In this document: one piece after another, positions 24,371 to 31,804 of the stretch
Layout of the letters: the number at the start of each line of letters is the position of its first letter
Position numbering within the stretch: position 1 is the stretch's first letter
From: Desulfosporosinus sp.
GTDB taxonomy: Bacteria > Bacillota > Desulfitobacteriia > Desulfitobacteriales > Desulfitobacteriaceae
Length of the DNA stretch: 31,804 nucleotides
NCBI GenBank assembly: GCA_016278585.1
Contig: JADQBO010000484.1
Location: forward strand, 1 to 31,804
Reading direction: 5' to 3'
Made by a program: the position numbers and the translations under genes
Notes under the pieces: generated by a model
Seen by the model: only the letters and a program-made list of their open reading frames with translations
Database searches by the model: none
What the model was told of the DNA's origin: nothing

Positions 24371-25420
24371 TTAGTTTCCATCATGCATCGCATTTCGAAC
24401 CATTCGAGCCCGTTCCTCATCCCGCTGGCTATGATCAAGTTCCCGGTCGAGGATGTATTGCAAACAGCCCGGCCGAGTATCAACTATTAACGTGGTAAAG
24501 CAATCCTTGGTCTTTGGTAATAGTCCCATATCCGACCCTAGTCGATCATGAGATAAAAGATGCATCGCATCTTCGGAAGAGAGTAACCGTGCATTCTGCA
24601 AGGTACCTCGAGCTCGCCAGACTTTATCTTCTAAAAGGATAGGCATTTGCTGGCGCAAGAGTTCTCTTGCCTGAAGCTCGTGCTCTACGATCTGTCTTGT
24701 TACCGCATCTAAATGAGTTAAGATATCCTCTTCACTTTTTCCGAGGGTAATCTGGTTAGAGACTTGAAAGATGTGACCAAACGCTTGAGAACCCTCACCA
24801 TACAAACCCCGTACCGCTAACCCTAAGCGGGAAACTGCGCCCAACACCTGTTGAACTTGCTTAGTCATGACCAAGCCAGGCAAGTGAACCATAACCGAAG
24901 CCCTGAGCCCTGTCCCCACATTCGTGGGACAAGCCGTCAAATATCCTTGACTTTCCCTGTAAGCAAAATCAAGTTTTGTTTCCAGGAGATCATCTAACGC
25001 TGTTGCTAAGCGGTGTGATTCTAAAAGCTGATTGCCAGGCAAAAGAACCTGCATTCTTAAATGATCTTCTTCATTGACCATCACTGCATATCGGTGATCG
25101 GGGGCCAACGCCACACCGCGCGCTCCGGTTGACCCTCCTAAATTCGGACTAATTAGATGCTTTTCTATAAGAACTTGTTGTTCAATACTAGTTAGTTCTG
25201 TTAATGATATATAGACTAACCCCTCACCATTCCCTTCCTTATCGGTTAAAACTTGGGAAACAGTTTTCTCAACCTGAGTAGCCCCTTCCTGGCTTAAGCT
25301 ATGAGGGAAAGGGAAATCCTCAAGGTTGCGTGCTAGCCTTACACGACTACTTATGACAACGGGAGATTCGGTTTCATTCATCCAGGCGCTGTGCTGTAAA
25401 AGCAACTCCTTACGAATCAC
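24371..25420 (-). CDS. mcsB: protein arginine kinase McsB
   Basis: Phosphorylates arginine residues on proteins, marking them for ClpCP, and inactivates the repressor CtsR. About 349 residues. It has the phosphagen-kinase-like fold with VVISSRVRLARNL near the N-terminus, HLISPNLGGSTGARGVAL, the nucleotide segment MVNEEDHLRMQVLLPGNQL, and LTACPTNVGTGLRASVMVHL with the family cysteine. The start is best at the GTG of MIRKELLLQHSAW, 8 bases after GGGGG inside the mcsA tail, an 11-base overlap. Longer in-frame readings reach 25447. Confidence 0.96.
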   Translation of the reverse strand: MIRKELLLQHSAWMNETESPVVISSRVRLARNLEDFPFPHSLSQEGATQVEKTVSQVLTDKEGNGEGLVYISLTELTSIEQQVLIEKHLISPNLGGSTGARGVALAPDHRYAVMVNEEDHLRMQVLLPGNQLLESHRLATALDDLLETKLDFAYRESQGYLTACPTNVGTGLRASVMVHLPGLVMTKQVQQVLGAVSRLGLAVRGLYGEGSQAFGHIFQVSNQITLGKSEEDILTHLDAVTRQIVEHELQARELLRQQMPILLEDKVWRARGTLQNARLLSSEDAMHLLSHDRLGSDMGLLPKTKDCFTTLIVDTRPGCLQYILDRELDHSQRDEERARMVRNAMHDGN

Positions 25421-25925
25421 TCTTTTCACCCCCAGTTGATTGCTCAATTTTACGAATCTGATCTCTTACTATAGCAGCCTCCTCAAAGGCTTCTTGCTGA
25501 ATCAAGGTCTGAAGTGTTTCCTTTAGTTTTCTTTGTTCTACGCGACTTCTGATAGCAGCCCCACGTCTTACAGGGATCTTACCTACATTTTGACCTCCAC
25601 CATGGACGCGCCGAAGTAATGGTTCAAGCTGAGTTTCAAATGTTTCATAACAGGTACTGCATCCTAGTTTCCCGATCTGGGTGATCCCGGAAAAGCTAAT
25701 TCCACATTTTGGACACTTCATCTCCGCAGGCTGGTCTTTTGTCGTGGCATTAAATCCAAAAAGAGCTTGCAGAAATTCCGGTACAATTGCAGGGTGAAAC
25801 ACAAAACTTACATTTTGATTTTTTTTGGCACAAGTCTCACAAAGATACACCTCACGAGTTTGATCGTTTTCTGTGATAAATAATTGCATAATTGCTTCTC
25901 GCTTTTGACACTGTTGACAAAGCAT
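25410..25925 (-). CDS. mcsA: McsA, activator of McsB, zinc-finger UVR protein
   Basis: Partner and activator of the arginine kinase McsB; also modulates CtsR. 171 residues from MLCQQCQKREAIMQLF behind AAAGGAGG (a longer frame adds ten unlikely residues). Four CXXC pairs are visible: CQQC, CETC, CPKC and CSTC, expected to bind zinc. The C-terminal UVR motif is at about 130-165 (LQTLIQQEAFEEAAIVRDQI). It sits between ctsR (13-base gap) and mcsB. Confidence 0.96.
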   Translation of the reverse strand: MLCQQCQKREAIMQLFITENDQTREVYLCETCAKKNQNVSFVFHPAIVPEFLQALFGFNATTKDQPAEMKCPKCGISFSGITQIGKLGCSTCYETFETQLEPLLRRVHGGGQNVGKIPVRRGAAIRSRVEQRKLKETLQTLIQQEAFEEAAIVRDQIRKIEQSTGGEKSDS

Positions 25926-25938
25926 GCTAAATCCTCCT

Positions 25939-26409
25939 TTATACCAAATCGTCACGACTTAGCGTTGTCAAAATATTTTTCATGAGACATGCACGTAACA
26001 CATCCCAATCTTTAAATTCCCCACTTAAATCATTACACGAAAGCAGACTCTTAATCAGCGCTGCTTCCCTTGTGGTCACCAGTTCTTCATCCAAAAGTCG
26101 CTCTACTAAGGTATTTGATCGGTCACTTGAAATCTGCTCTCCTATCAATTGTCGTATAACCTGTTGATACTGCCCTTCCACGCCCAGTCCTAGACGAATA
26201 ATTCGCAAATACCCCCCGCCCCCTCTTCGACTCTCAACTAGGTATCCCCGTTCAACCGTAAAACGGGTATCTAGTACATAGTTGATCTGAGATGGGACAC
26301 ATGCAAACTCGCCCGCTAGCTCACTACGCTGTAACACAATAAACCCTTCTGACGTTTTGTCCAAAATCTGTTTCAAGTATTCCTCAATGCGATCCGCTAG
26401 GTTTCCCAT
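25939..26409 (-). CDS. ctsR: transcriptional repressor CtsR
   Basis: Class III heat-shock repressor of clp genes; loses DNA binding on heating and is then degraded by McsB-ClpCP. 156 residues. The N-terminal winged helix-turn-helix contains QRSELAGEFACVPSQINYVL, with the wing RRGGGGYLRIIRL (arginine followed by four glycines, the thermosensing loop). The C-terminal dimerisation part is EALIKSLL and after. The ribosome site is AGGAG. It is the first gene of the operon, with a CtsR box in its own promoter region. Confidence 0.97.
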   Translation of the reverse strand: MGNLADRIEEYLKQILDKTSEGFIVLQRSELAGEFACVPSQINYVLDTRFTVERGYLVESRRGGGGYLRIIRLGLGVEGQYQQVIRQLIGEQISSDRSNTLVERLLDEELVTTREAALIKSLLSCNDLSGEFKDWDVLRACLMKNILTTLSRDDLV

Positions 26410-26449
26410 TGTTTAAGTCTCCTGTCACGTATTATTCTAAGCACACATC

Positions 26450-26466
26450 ATTGACCTTCCCTGACC
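26450..26466 (-). promoter_or_regulatory. CtsR operator
   Basis: The minus strand reads GGTCAGGGAAGGTCAAT: two heptads like the CtsR half-site RGTCAAA, separated by three bases with a central A, as in the known box. It lies just downstream of the predicted start site, where binding would block transcription of ctsR-mcsA-mcsB-clpC. Confidence 0.75.
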
Positions 26467-26476
26467 TTCTATTTAT

Positions 26477-26505
26477 ATGATACCCAATAATTCTTGATTT
26501 TGCAA
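26477..26505 (-). promoter_or_regulatory. promoter of the ctsR operon
   Basis: TTGCAA (26500-26505), 17 bases, TATCAT (26477-26482) on the minus strand; the start would be near 26470, abutting the CtsR box. Confidence 0.65.
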
Positions 26506-26513
26506 AGTTTTTT

Positions 26514-26564
26514 AAAAAAAAATTAGAGAGGGCTAAGTCTTTGTCCTAGACTCTATCCCTCCCT
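26514..26564 (-). terminator. terminator of the small tail-anchored gene
   Basis: An imperfect stem (AGTCT/AGACT inside, GGGAGGG with CCCTCTCT outside) is followed in the minus-strand RNA by AATTTTTTTT. It separates the upstream unknown gene from the ctsR promoter. Confidence 0.65.
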
Positions 26565-26585
26565 ATAGATCCCGTGTTTAAACTA

Positions 26586-26858
26586 TTACCTTGAAATTAA
26601 TACAAAATAAAACCAAGAAGATAGAGTTAAAAAGCCAACACTTCCCAGTAACCAAATAACGGGTTGACCTTGAAGTTGCTTAACATGTACCTTTTTTTCC
26701 TCTGCCTGATTTATCTGTATTTGCTCGGTTGATTTGGTCAACTTACGTATCCCCGTTTTCGATGAGGTTACACGAGGTGCTACGTCAATCCAAAGTAATG
26801 ATCCTTGTAACATCAGTTTCAGTTCCTTGTGACTTAGCCAGACATTGTTTTCTTTCAT
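26586..26858 (-). CDS. small tail-anchored membrane protein, unknown
   Basis: Not recognised. 90 residues from MKENNVWLSHKELKLMLQGS: a soluble, lysine-rich N-terminal part of about 65 residues, then one C-terminal membrane helix (VIWLLGSVGFLTLSSWFYFV) ending just two residues after ISR. That layout suggests tail anchoring. GGAGG lies 10 bases before the ATG, and a U-rich terminator follows, so it looks like a real single-gene unit. No signal peptide or catalytic motif is visible. Confidence 0.75.
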   Translation of the reverse strand: MKENNVWLSHKELKLMLQGSLLWIDVAPRVTSSKTGIRKLTKSTEQIQINQAEEKKVHVKQLQGQPVIWLLGSVGFLTLSSWFYFVLISR

Positions 26859-26959
26859 GAACCGTGTGCCTCCAACATGTCATCATTCCCTTGCCGATGA
26901 TGTTAATGACTAGAAATTAATCTGAAAGTAAGTTTCTTATATGCTATTCGCTGACCCAT

Positions 26960-26987
26960 AAAAAAATCCCTGCCGCTTGTGCAGGGA
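26960..26987 (-). terminator. terminator of the M24 peptidase gene
   Basis: TCCCTGC/GCAGGGA stem, 7-base loop, then TTTTTTT in the minus-strand RNA, 90 bases after the peptidase stop. Confidence 0.85.
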
Positions 26988-27077
26988 CGTTTGTCCTGAA
27001 TTCTAGCAAAATCATCACATATTTTCCATCAATTTCATTTAAGCGAACAGCTTATTGTTAAATCAACATTTTTTATC

Positions 27078-28265
27078 TTAAAGAACTATTAATTCTCTGG
27101 GAGTCATTGATATATACCTTGCGCCCATTTCTGCCTCAATGACAACCGTATCTTCAATCCCAACCACGCCAATGCCTGGAAAAACAAACTTGGGCTCAAT
27201 CGCAATCACCATTCCGGCCTGCAGCACCTCTTTAGCTCCTTTGCTAATTGTCGGAAGCTCATCCAGTTCAAGCCCCACCCCATGTCCAACAAAACGAACT
27301 CTACTTGTACCAAAACCCATAAAGTTCTCCTGATAAGGCGTATTATCGCAGATCCAGGATAGAATTTCTTCATAAATCTCGCCGGCAACCCTTCCTGGAA
27401 TTAAGGCACAACGTATTTTCTCTTCGACCTGCTTAGCTATCTCGTAAGCCTTCATAAGTTCATCAGATAGTGGCCCCAGGCTCAAGATTCGGGTTTGATC
27501 AATCTGATAACCATTAACAACTGACACCATATCCACAACAATTGGTTCCCCCATTTGAATTCGGTCCATTGAGGCACCATTCGGATGAGCAATGGAGATT
27601 CCTTGTCCTGCAACAGGTCCATCAAAACAGCTATTCGCTGCTGCCCGAGCCCCTGTAGTGATTGCACCAACATGGAATTCTGAACCAAATCCGCGCATTC
27701 GAACATGACCTCCGTGACCAAGAGCCCTTGCTTTACCCTCTAACAACCCTTCAAGCTCAACTTCAGTCATTCCTGGATGCAGAACCTCTTTGGCAAATTC
27801 CAGAACCAGGGGGAATATTCTGGCACTTTCTTCCAATCGCGTTAACTCCCAAGGGGATTTAACTGAACGCTGTAAGCGGATCTCTGTGGAAACATCTACG
27901 AGGGAAACTTCCGGAAATACCTTTCTATAACGTTCGAATTGGTTAACTGGGAGAACATCAAGTTCTAGGCCTAGTATGTTCGGTAAGGGTAGCCCCGCGT
28001 TTTGGATATCCTTCGGAATTTTAGACATTCCTTTGAGTTGTACTACTTCCCAAGAGCTTTCCGTTTGTGCCCTGGCAAAATCCCGATAGGCCAGAACAAT
28101 TGGCCTTCCTTCTGTTGGAATATAGACATGTACGTTTTGGGCAGTTCCAGTATAGTAGAGTGTATCTGCACGTTGGACCAAAAGTGCCCCTTCAATTCCT
28201 CTTTTAAGTAAATTAGCCTGGAAATCAGAAACTCGTTTTTGTAATTCCTCTATTGGTACTTTCAT
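27078..28265 (-). CDS. M24 family peptidase (Xaa-Pro type)
   Basis: Cytosolic metallopeptidase of the creatinase/aminopeptidase P fold, expected to cut dipeptides or N-terminal residues next to proline; exact substrate unknown. 395 residues, with a creatinase-like N-terminal domain (1-140) and the pita-bread catalytic domain. The metal ligands can all be placed: D245 and D256 in VVDMVSVVNGYQIDQTR, H328 in GHGVGLELDELP, E357 in AIEPKFVFPG and E371 in GIEDTVV. GGAGGAGAAGG precedes the ATG. It forms a single-gene unit between rubrerythrin and the small membrane protein. Confidence 0.9.
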   Translation of the reverse strand: MKVPIEELQKRVSDFQANLLKRGIEGALLVQRADTLYYTGTAQNVHVYIPTEGRPIVLAYRDFARAQTESSWEVVQLKGMSKIPKDIQNAGLPLPNILGLELDVLPVNQFERYRKVFPEVSLVDVSTEIRLQRSVKSPWELTRLEESARIFPLVLEFAKEVLHPGMTEVELEGLLEGKARALGHGGHVRMRGFGSEFHVGAITTGARAAANSCFDGPVAGQGISIAHPNGASMDRIQMGEPIVVDMVSVVNGYQIDQTRILSLGPLSDELMKAYEIAKQVEEKIRCALIPGRVAGEIYEEILSWICDNTPYQENFMGFGTSRVRFVGHGVGLELDELPTISKGAKEVLQAGMVIAIEPKFVFPGIGVVGIEDTVVIEAEMGARYISMTPRELIVL

Positions 28266-28363
28266 TCCTTCTCCTCCATAATAATAATATTCAGAATCTT
28301 TTATACACTATTATTATGTCCGTGTTTTCTTATAATTGCAAGCTTTTTAATTTAAGATATATT

Positions 28364-28398
28364 GAAAAAATTAAAACCGAGCAGCTACTTCTACTCGG
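28364..28398 (-). terminator. rubrerythrin terminator
   Basis: Eight-base arms (28377-28384 with 28391-28398, CCGAG/CTCGG at the base, one G-U pair in the minus RNA), then TTTTAATTTTTT. It lies 10 bases past the rubrerythrin stop. Confidence 0.85.
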
Positions 28399-28408
28399 CT
28401 CAGATTTT

Positions 28409-28996
28409 TTAATATTTACCATGAAGTTCTTCAAAGTATCCCTGAGGGTGCGCACAAGCTGGGCATTTATCGGGGGCTTCATGTCCTTCGTGAATATAAC
28501 CGCAGTTCGTACATTTCCATAGGGTTGGTTCATCTTTATTAAAAAGTGTCCCCTTCTCAAGCTCATTTGCATAGTGTTCAAAACGAGCCATATGGTGCTT
28601 TTCGACTTCGGCAACCGTCTTAAAGACTCTAGATATATCGGGGAATTCTTCTTTTTCAGCAATAACGCCGAACTTTGAGTAGATTTCCGCCCATTCTTCT
28701 CTTTCCCCAGCCGCAGCAGCCCTTAAGTTTGTCAGAGTGTCTTTAAAAACTAGCGGATAATCTGCATCGACGTGTATGACATTTGTTTCTTCCTGGGCAT
28801 AAGCAACCAAAAGTTTATAGAACACTTTAGCATGTTCCTTTTCGTTAGCGGCTGTTTCCTCAAAAATTGTTTGGATATGTTGATATCCCTCTTTCTTAGC
28901 CACCCCTGCAAAAAAAGCATAACGATTGCGCGCTTGGGACTCACCTGCAAAAGCATCGCTTAGATTCTTAAACGTTTCGGTTTCTGAGAACTTCAT
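28409..28996 (-). CDS. rubrerythrin
   Basis: Non-haem iron peroxidase of anaerobes, reducing hydrogen peroxide in the cytosol with electrons from rubredoxin or NADH-linked partners. 195 residues. The ferritin-like four-helix domain carries diiron ligands around E19, E52-X-X-H55 and E132-X-X-H135. The C-terminal rubredoxin domain carries C162/C165 (CTNCGY) and C178/C181 (CPACAH). AAAGGAGTG precedes the ATG. The rubredoxin gene at 17330 could serve oxidative-stress enzymes of this kind, but no link is shown by position. Confidence 0.96.
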   Translation of the reverse strand: MKFSETETFKNLSDAFAGESQARNRYAFFAGVAKKEGYQHIQTIFEETAANEKEHAKVFYKLLVAYAQEETNVIHVDADYPLVFKDTLTNLRAAAAGEREEWAEIYSKFGVIAEKEEFPDISRVFKTVAEVEKHHMARFEHYANELEKGTLFNKDEPTLWKCTNCGYIHEGHEAPDKCPACAHPQGYFEELHGKY

Positions 28997-29073
28997 GCTT
29001 CACACTCCTTTTTTCATAGTGTTTTCTCAGCTAGGTTACTTTATGCCTACTAAATCAAGTTTTAAAACAAATA

Positions 29074-29105
29074 ACTTCGGATGGAGCAAAACTCCCACCC
29101 GAAGT
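29074..29105 (-). terminator. terminator of the ygbA-like unit
   Basis: ACTTCGG/CCGAAGT arms extended by GGAG/CTCC to about 12-13 pairs (G-U pairs in the minus RNA), followed by TATTTGTTTT. It separates this unit from rubrerythrin. Confidence 0.65.
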
Positions 29106-29162
29106 AAATTTCTAAACTACTATGTCATTAGACTTCTAAGAATATTGAAGGGTGTCTAATTT

Positions 29163-29426
29163 TCAACCCCCTGCTGATAGAAAGCGAAAGCGAAAGGCCT
29201 TCACGATTTCCGGCCAGTCCTCCTCCTCAACTCGAAATGTAACTTGAGTTGCCGGAATTTGAATGGATCCTAAGGTACAAAACCATGCCTCACTCAAGTC
29301 TACTTCCCAGTTCGGACCAAGATACGTCCCCTTCCCATCCCACTTTCCTCCAATTGAGAGAAAATACTCTGCCAAATCTCGGCGGGGCATTCCTCTCATC
29401 TCCAGAGAAAATTCTTTGATTCCCAT
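29163..29426 (-). CDS. small unknown protein, possibly DUF1952-like
   Basis: 87 residues from MGIKEFSLEMRGMPRRDLAE behind AGGGGAG. An in-frame ATG at 29477 overlaps the upstream stop (TAATG) and would give 104 residues with a different N-terminus. The body, SIGGKWDGKGTYLGPNWEVD followed by GSIQIPATQVTFRVEEEDWP, is a small alpha/beta pattern. It reminds me of the DUF1952 domain, sometimes joined to molybdopterin-synthesis proteins; that is from memory and weak. No catalytic residues are evident. It is translated right after the YgbA-like protein. Confidence 0.7.
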   Translation of the reverse strand: MGIKEFSLEMRGMPRRDLAEYFLSIGGKWDGKGTYLGPNWEVDLSEAWFCTLGSIQIPATQVTFRVEEEDWPEIVKAFRFRFLSAGG

Positions 29427-29476
29427 CGTTCCCGCTCCCCTTCTAAGGATCAAGGTCTCACCTAGACCTATCTTCA

Positions 29477-29791
29477 TTAATTGACCTTATTAAATCCATC
29501 TATCAAATGCCTTATTGCCGCAATTGGATGAACATATATCATCTTAGGTCCTGAATAATGCATTATCTCTCTAATTCTTTTACGCATTTGAGGTTTATAA
29601 CAATGGACTGGGCATTTACCACAGGTTGGTTTACCCCCTCCAAATTTGCAATGGACGAGACGATTCATAGCATATTGTTCTAGTTCTTGGCATTCTGAAC
29701 ATAGTTCTCTATCAGAGTCGTGATGACCTTTACAATAGAGCCGAATCATTTTCCGTACGGTCATTTTTTCTCGCTCTAATCTATTGGACAT
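29477..29791 (-). CDS. YgbA family (nitrous oxide-stimulated promoter) protein
   Basis: 104 residues with the family's cysteine pattern: RLYCKGHHDSDRELCSECQE, then VHCKFGGGKPTCGKCPVHCY and MRKRIREIMHYSGPKMIY. Seven cysteines could bind a metal. E. coli ygbA belongs to the nitrosative-stress (NsrR) regulon; the biochemical function is not firmly known, so a role here in NO stress is inference. AGGGAGCG precedes the ATG. The upstream gap (29792-29967) holds two TTTATAC repeats on the minus strand and no firm promoter. Confidence 0.85.
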   Translation of the reverse strand: MSNRLEREKMTVRKMIRLYCKGHHDSDRELCSECQELEQYAMNRLVHCKFGGGKPTCGKCPVHCYKPQMRKRIREIMHYSGPKMIYVHPIAAIRHLIDGFNKVN

Positions 29792-29967
29792 TATAACTCG
29801 CTCCCTTCCTCTTACCCATTTCCCTAAAGAATGATAGTCTTAATGAGCAAACGGTATAAACAGACCGAGTATAAACCAATCTTCGTCTCTCCTTCTTATC
29901 CATGAGGAGCTAACTGCTACTTATCCCCTGTTAAAGGATTTCCTTACATACTTTACTTCTATCAAGT

Positions 29968-30882
29968 TTATTTACTGAACATATTTAAAAATTCCTGGGG
30001 AATATCTGTCTCATAACGGACTTCTTCCCCCGTGATCGGATGCTTAAAGGCTAACACCCTAGCATGAAGTCCTAACCGAGCAATCGGGTGTTTAGTCGCT
30101 CCATACTTCTTATCCCCAATTACACTGTGCCCTATATCTTTCATATGAACCCGAATTTGATTTTTTCGACCAGTTTCAAGCTTTACCTCCAGTAAGGAGT
30201 AGTGTTTATTCTTTTTAAGAACTCGATAGTGAGTTATTGCTTTTTGTCCCTCGTTAGGGGTACGACTAGAGTACATAATGAACGCTTTACTCTCAGTCAG
30301 CCAAGAAATAATCGTTCCTTCCTCTTTAGACACCGAACCTTCTACTACTACAACATAGGTTCGCTCTAAAACAGTTTCCTTCCATGCTTTTTGCAGTAAT
30401 TGCTGTACTTGTTCGCTTTTTGCGAACATCATCACCCCTGAAGTCTCTCGATCAAGACGATGCAGTACAAATATCTTATTCTTTGGGTCCCTTTTCTTTA
30501 CATGCTCACTCAGGATACTATAGGCAGTTTGCTCCTTTTCAGTCTCAGTTGCTATGGAGAGTAGTCCAGCTTGTTTTTCAATAATAATAATATATGGATC
30601 TTCAAACACAATATTTAGGCCTTGGGGTTGCTCTTCTATCAGAACTTTAGCCCAATTTACAGCCACCTGTTGACCTTTTACGAGTGGATGATTAAATTGC
30701 GTGATGACTTCATTGTTTACTGAAATTTGCCGATGAGCCAGCAGAGATTTGATCTCCTTCCGGCTTTTAGTGGAAAGTTTAGCCATTAAAAACTTCATTA
30801 GCTCGGCTGGTTCAGTTACCTCTAGATACGTACGTTTTTCCTTTTCTGTATTCGATTTGTAGTTTAATTTACCACTATTCAT
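29968..30882 (-). CDS. RluA family pseudouridine synthase
   Basis: Isomerises uridines in rRNA or tRNA. 304 residues. The N-terminal S4-like RNA-binding part spans about 25-80 (LMKFLMAKLSTKSRKEIKSL). The catalytic motif is HRLDRETSG with the nucleophile D144, and KLETGRKNQIRVHMKDIGH and LHARVLAFKHP are later family motifs. The exact target base cannot be read. AAAGGGGAA lies before the ATG. No firm terminator is seen after it. Confidence 0.92.
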   Translation of the reverse strand: MNSGKLNYKSNTEKEKRTYLEVTEPAELMKFLMAKLSTKSRKEIKSLLAHRQISVNNEVITQFNHPLVKGQQVAVNWAKVLIEEQPQGLNIVFEDPYIIIIEKQAGLLSIATETEKEQTAYSILSEHVKKRDPKNKIFVLHRLDRETSGVMMFAKSEQVQQLLQKAWKETVLERTYVVVVEGSVSKEEGTIISWLTESKAFIMYSSRTPNEGQKAITHYRVLKKNKHYSLLEVKLETGRKNQIRVHMKDIGHSVIGDKKYGATKHPIARLGLHARVLAFKHPITGEEVRYETDIPQEFLNMFSK

Positions 30883-31071
30883 AACGTGTTCCCCTTTATC
30901 CTAATCAGCTTTGACTTTTCACTAAATTACTCCCAATTCTACCAGTTACCGCTAACCTGGTCAATGAACTACTTTTTATCTAGAGATCTACCCCTAATAA
31001 TACCCAAATTGTATGTTACGTAACGTTTTATATAAAAGAAAATAGATTTATTTTATGGTTTATACAAATAT

Positions 31072-31106
31072 TGCAAAAAGAAAAAGGGCCATATCAATGG
31101 CCCTTT
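31072..31106 (-). terminator. malic enzyme terminator
   Basis: AAAGGGCCAT/ATGGCCCTTT, perfect 10-base stem with a 4-base loop, then TTCTTTTTGC in the minus-strand RNA, 20 bases past the stop. The rest of the 30883-31071 gap shows nothing recognisable. Confidence 0.85.
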
Positions 31107-31126
31107 GTTAGCGTAATAGCATAATC

Positions 31127-31804
31127 TTATTTATATTGGTTCGCCAATCTTTTCTTAAGATTTTCAGCTACCCATGTTGGATCAACCGGGTTTCTAGCAA
31201 TTCCGCTTTCAATAGCAGCCTTAGCTGTAGCAGCAGCAACAGCTGGGGCTACTTCTGGGTTCAAAGTACTAGGCATGATAAAGCTAGCATTGAGTTCTTC
31301 AGGGGAGACACAATCTGCAATAGCTTTTGCTGCTGCAATCTTCATTGCGTCATTGATGTCAGTGGCTCTAACATCGATAGCGCCTCTGAACATCCCCGGG
31401 AAGGCTAAAACGTTGTTAACTTGGTTAATCACATCAGATCGACCCGTAGAAATGACAGCGGCACCTGCTTCAATAGCTCTCTCAATCGGCCAAATTTCTG
31501 GAATTGGGTTAGCTTGACAGAAGACAATAGAATCCTTTGCCATTGATTTAATCATATCCTCAGTAAGAACGTCTGCTGCTGATACACCGATGAACACGTC
31601 TGCACCTACGAGTGCACCCGCAAGATCACCGCTATATTTATCAGGATTAGTTGCTGCAGCAATTTGTTCTTTCCAGGGATTCATCCCCACTGTTCGACCT
31701 TGATAAATTGCCCCTTTGGTGTCACACATAATTACATTTTCAAGACCAACACTCATTAAAAGTTTTATAATTGCGATTCCAGCTGCTCCTGCACCATTTG
31801 CGAC
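31127..31804 (-). CDS. NAD(P)-dependent malic enzyme (5' end beyond window)
   Basis: Oxidative decarboxylation of malate to pyruvate in the cytosol. 225 C-terminal residues are present; the reading frame is open to the right edge, so the N-terminal half is missing and the internal ATG at 31756 is not the start. The nucleotide loop GAGAAGIAI lies within the first ten codons shown, then DTKGAIYQGR, a segment typical of short prokaryotic malic enzymes, and later FPGMFRGAIDVRATDINDAM. The C-terminus ends VAENLKKRLANQYK. Cofactor preference cannot be judged. Confidence 0.93.
   Translation of the reverse strand, partial: VANGAGAAGIAIIKLLMSVGLENVIMCDTKGAIYQGRTVGMNPWKEQIAAATNPDKYSGDLAGALVGADVFIGVSAADVLTEDMIKSMAKDSIVFCQANPIPEIWPIERAIEAGAAVISTGRSDVINQVNNVLAFPGMFRGAIDVRATDINDAMKIAAAKAIADCVSPEELNASFIMPSTLNPEVAPAVAAATAKAAIESGIARNPVDPTWVAENLKKRLANQYK

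Noticed and set aside
31127..31756. Complete 209-residue malic enzyme starting at an internal ATG
   Set aside because: The frame stays open to the window edge and encodes the nucleotide-binding loop upstream, so the gene is cut by the edge.
1..31804. CRISPR array, prophage or rRNA operon
   Set aside because: No regularly spaced repeats, phage genes or rRNA sequence were seen on either strand.

Overview
The window reads as a low-to-mid GC, endospore-forming anaerobe of the Clostridia, most likely Peptococcaceae/Desulfitobacteriaceae (Desulfosporosinus- or Desulfitobacterium-like). The evidence is gene order and content: the Firmicutes ctsR-mcsA-mcsB-clpC-radA ... yacL-ispD-ispF-gltX-cysE-cysS-mrnC ... 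rlmB-sigH-rpmG-secE-nusG-rplK-rplA-rplJ-rplL-rpoB backbone, a sporulation sigma factor (SigH), a Spo0E-type phosphatase, rubrerythrin, a rubredoxin and a double-cubane-cluster reductase pair. The genus is inference. Every gene but one lies on the minus strand, so the window reads from right to left in transcription order.

Right end (31804 to 26400, minus): a malic enzyme cut by the window edge, an RluA-type pseudouridine synthase, a YgbA-type cysteine-rich protein coupled to a small unknown protein, rubrerythrin, an M24 (Xaa-Pro type) peptidase and a small tail-anchored protein of unknown role. Most of these units end in a clear intrinsic terminator.

Middle (26400 to 16000): the heat-shock operon ctsR-mcsA-mcsB-clpC, with a promoter and a CtsR box ahead of ctsR. 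It is followed by radA on its own promoter, a Spo0E-like gene of 56 codons, and the pair for a double-cubane-cluster protein and its ATP-dependent activator. Next come a rubredoxin with an unusual CX4C site, the only plus-strand gene (unknown, four cysteines), and a CarD-type regulator. disA, which normally follows radA, is absent here.

Left (16000 to 6600): yacL-ispD-ispF-gltX form an overlapping operon from a near-consensus promoter. A cysteine-specific T-box leader (specifier TGC) then controls cysE-cysS-mrnC-thyX-rlmB, linking cysteine synthesis and cysteinyl-tRNA charging to tRNA-Cys charging. cysE runs 104 bases into cysS. sigH follows on its own promoter.

Left end (6600 to 1): tRNA-Thr(TGT) and initiator tRNA-fMet with a terminator, then rpmG-secE-nusG-rplK-rplA, then rplJ-rplL behind an L10 leader with an attenuator hairpin. 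rpoB (3' end cut by the window) lies behind a hairpin terminator and a new promoter with a leader of about 225 bases. No CRISPR array, prophage or intact insertion sequence was seen. Regulatory calls rest on reading motifs by eye, without folding or database search.
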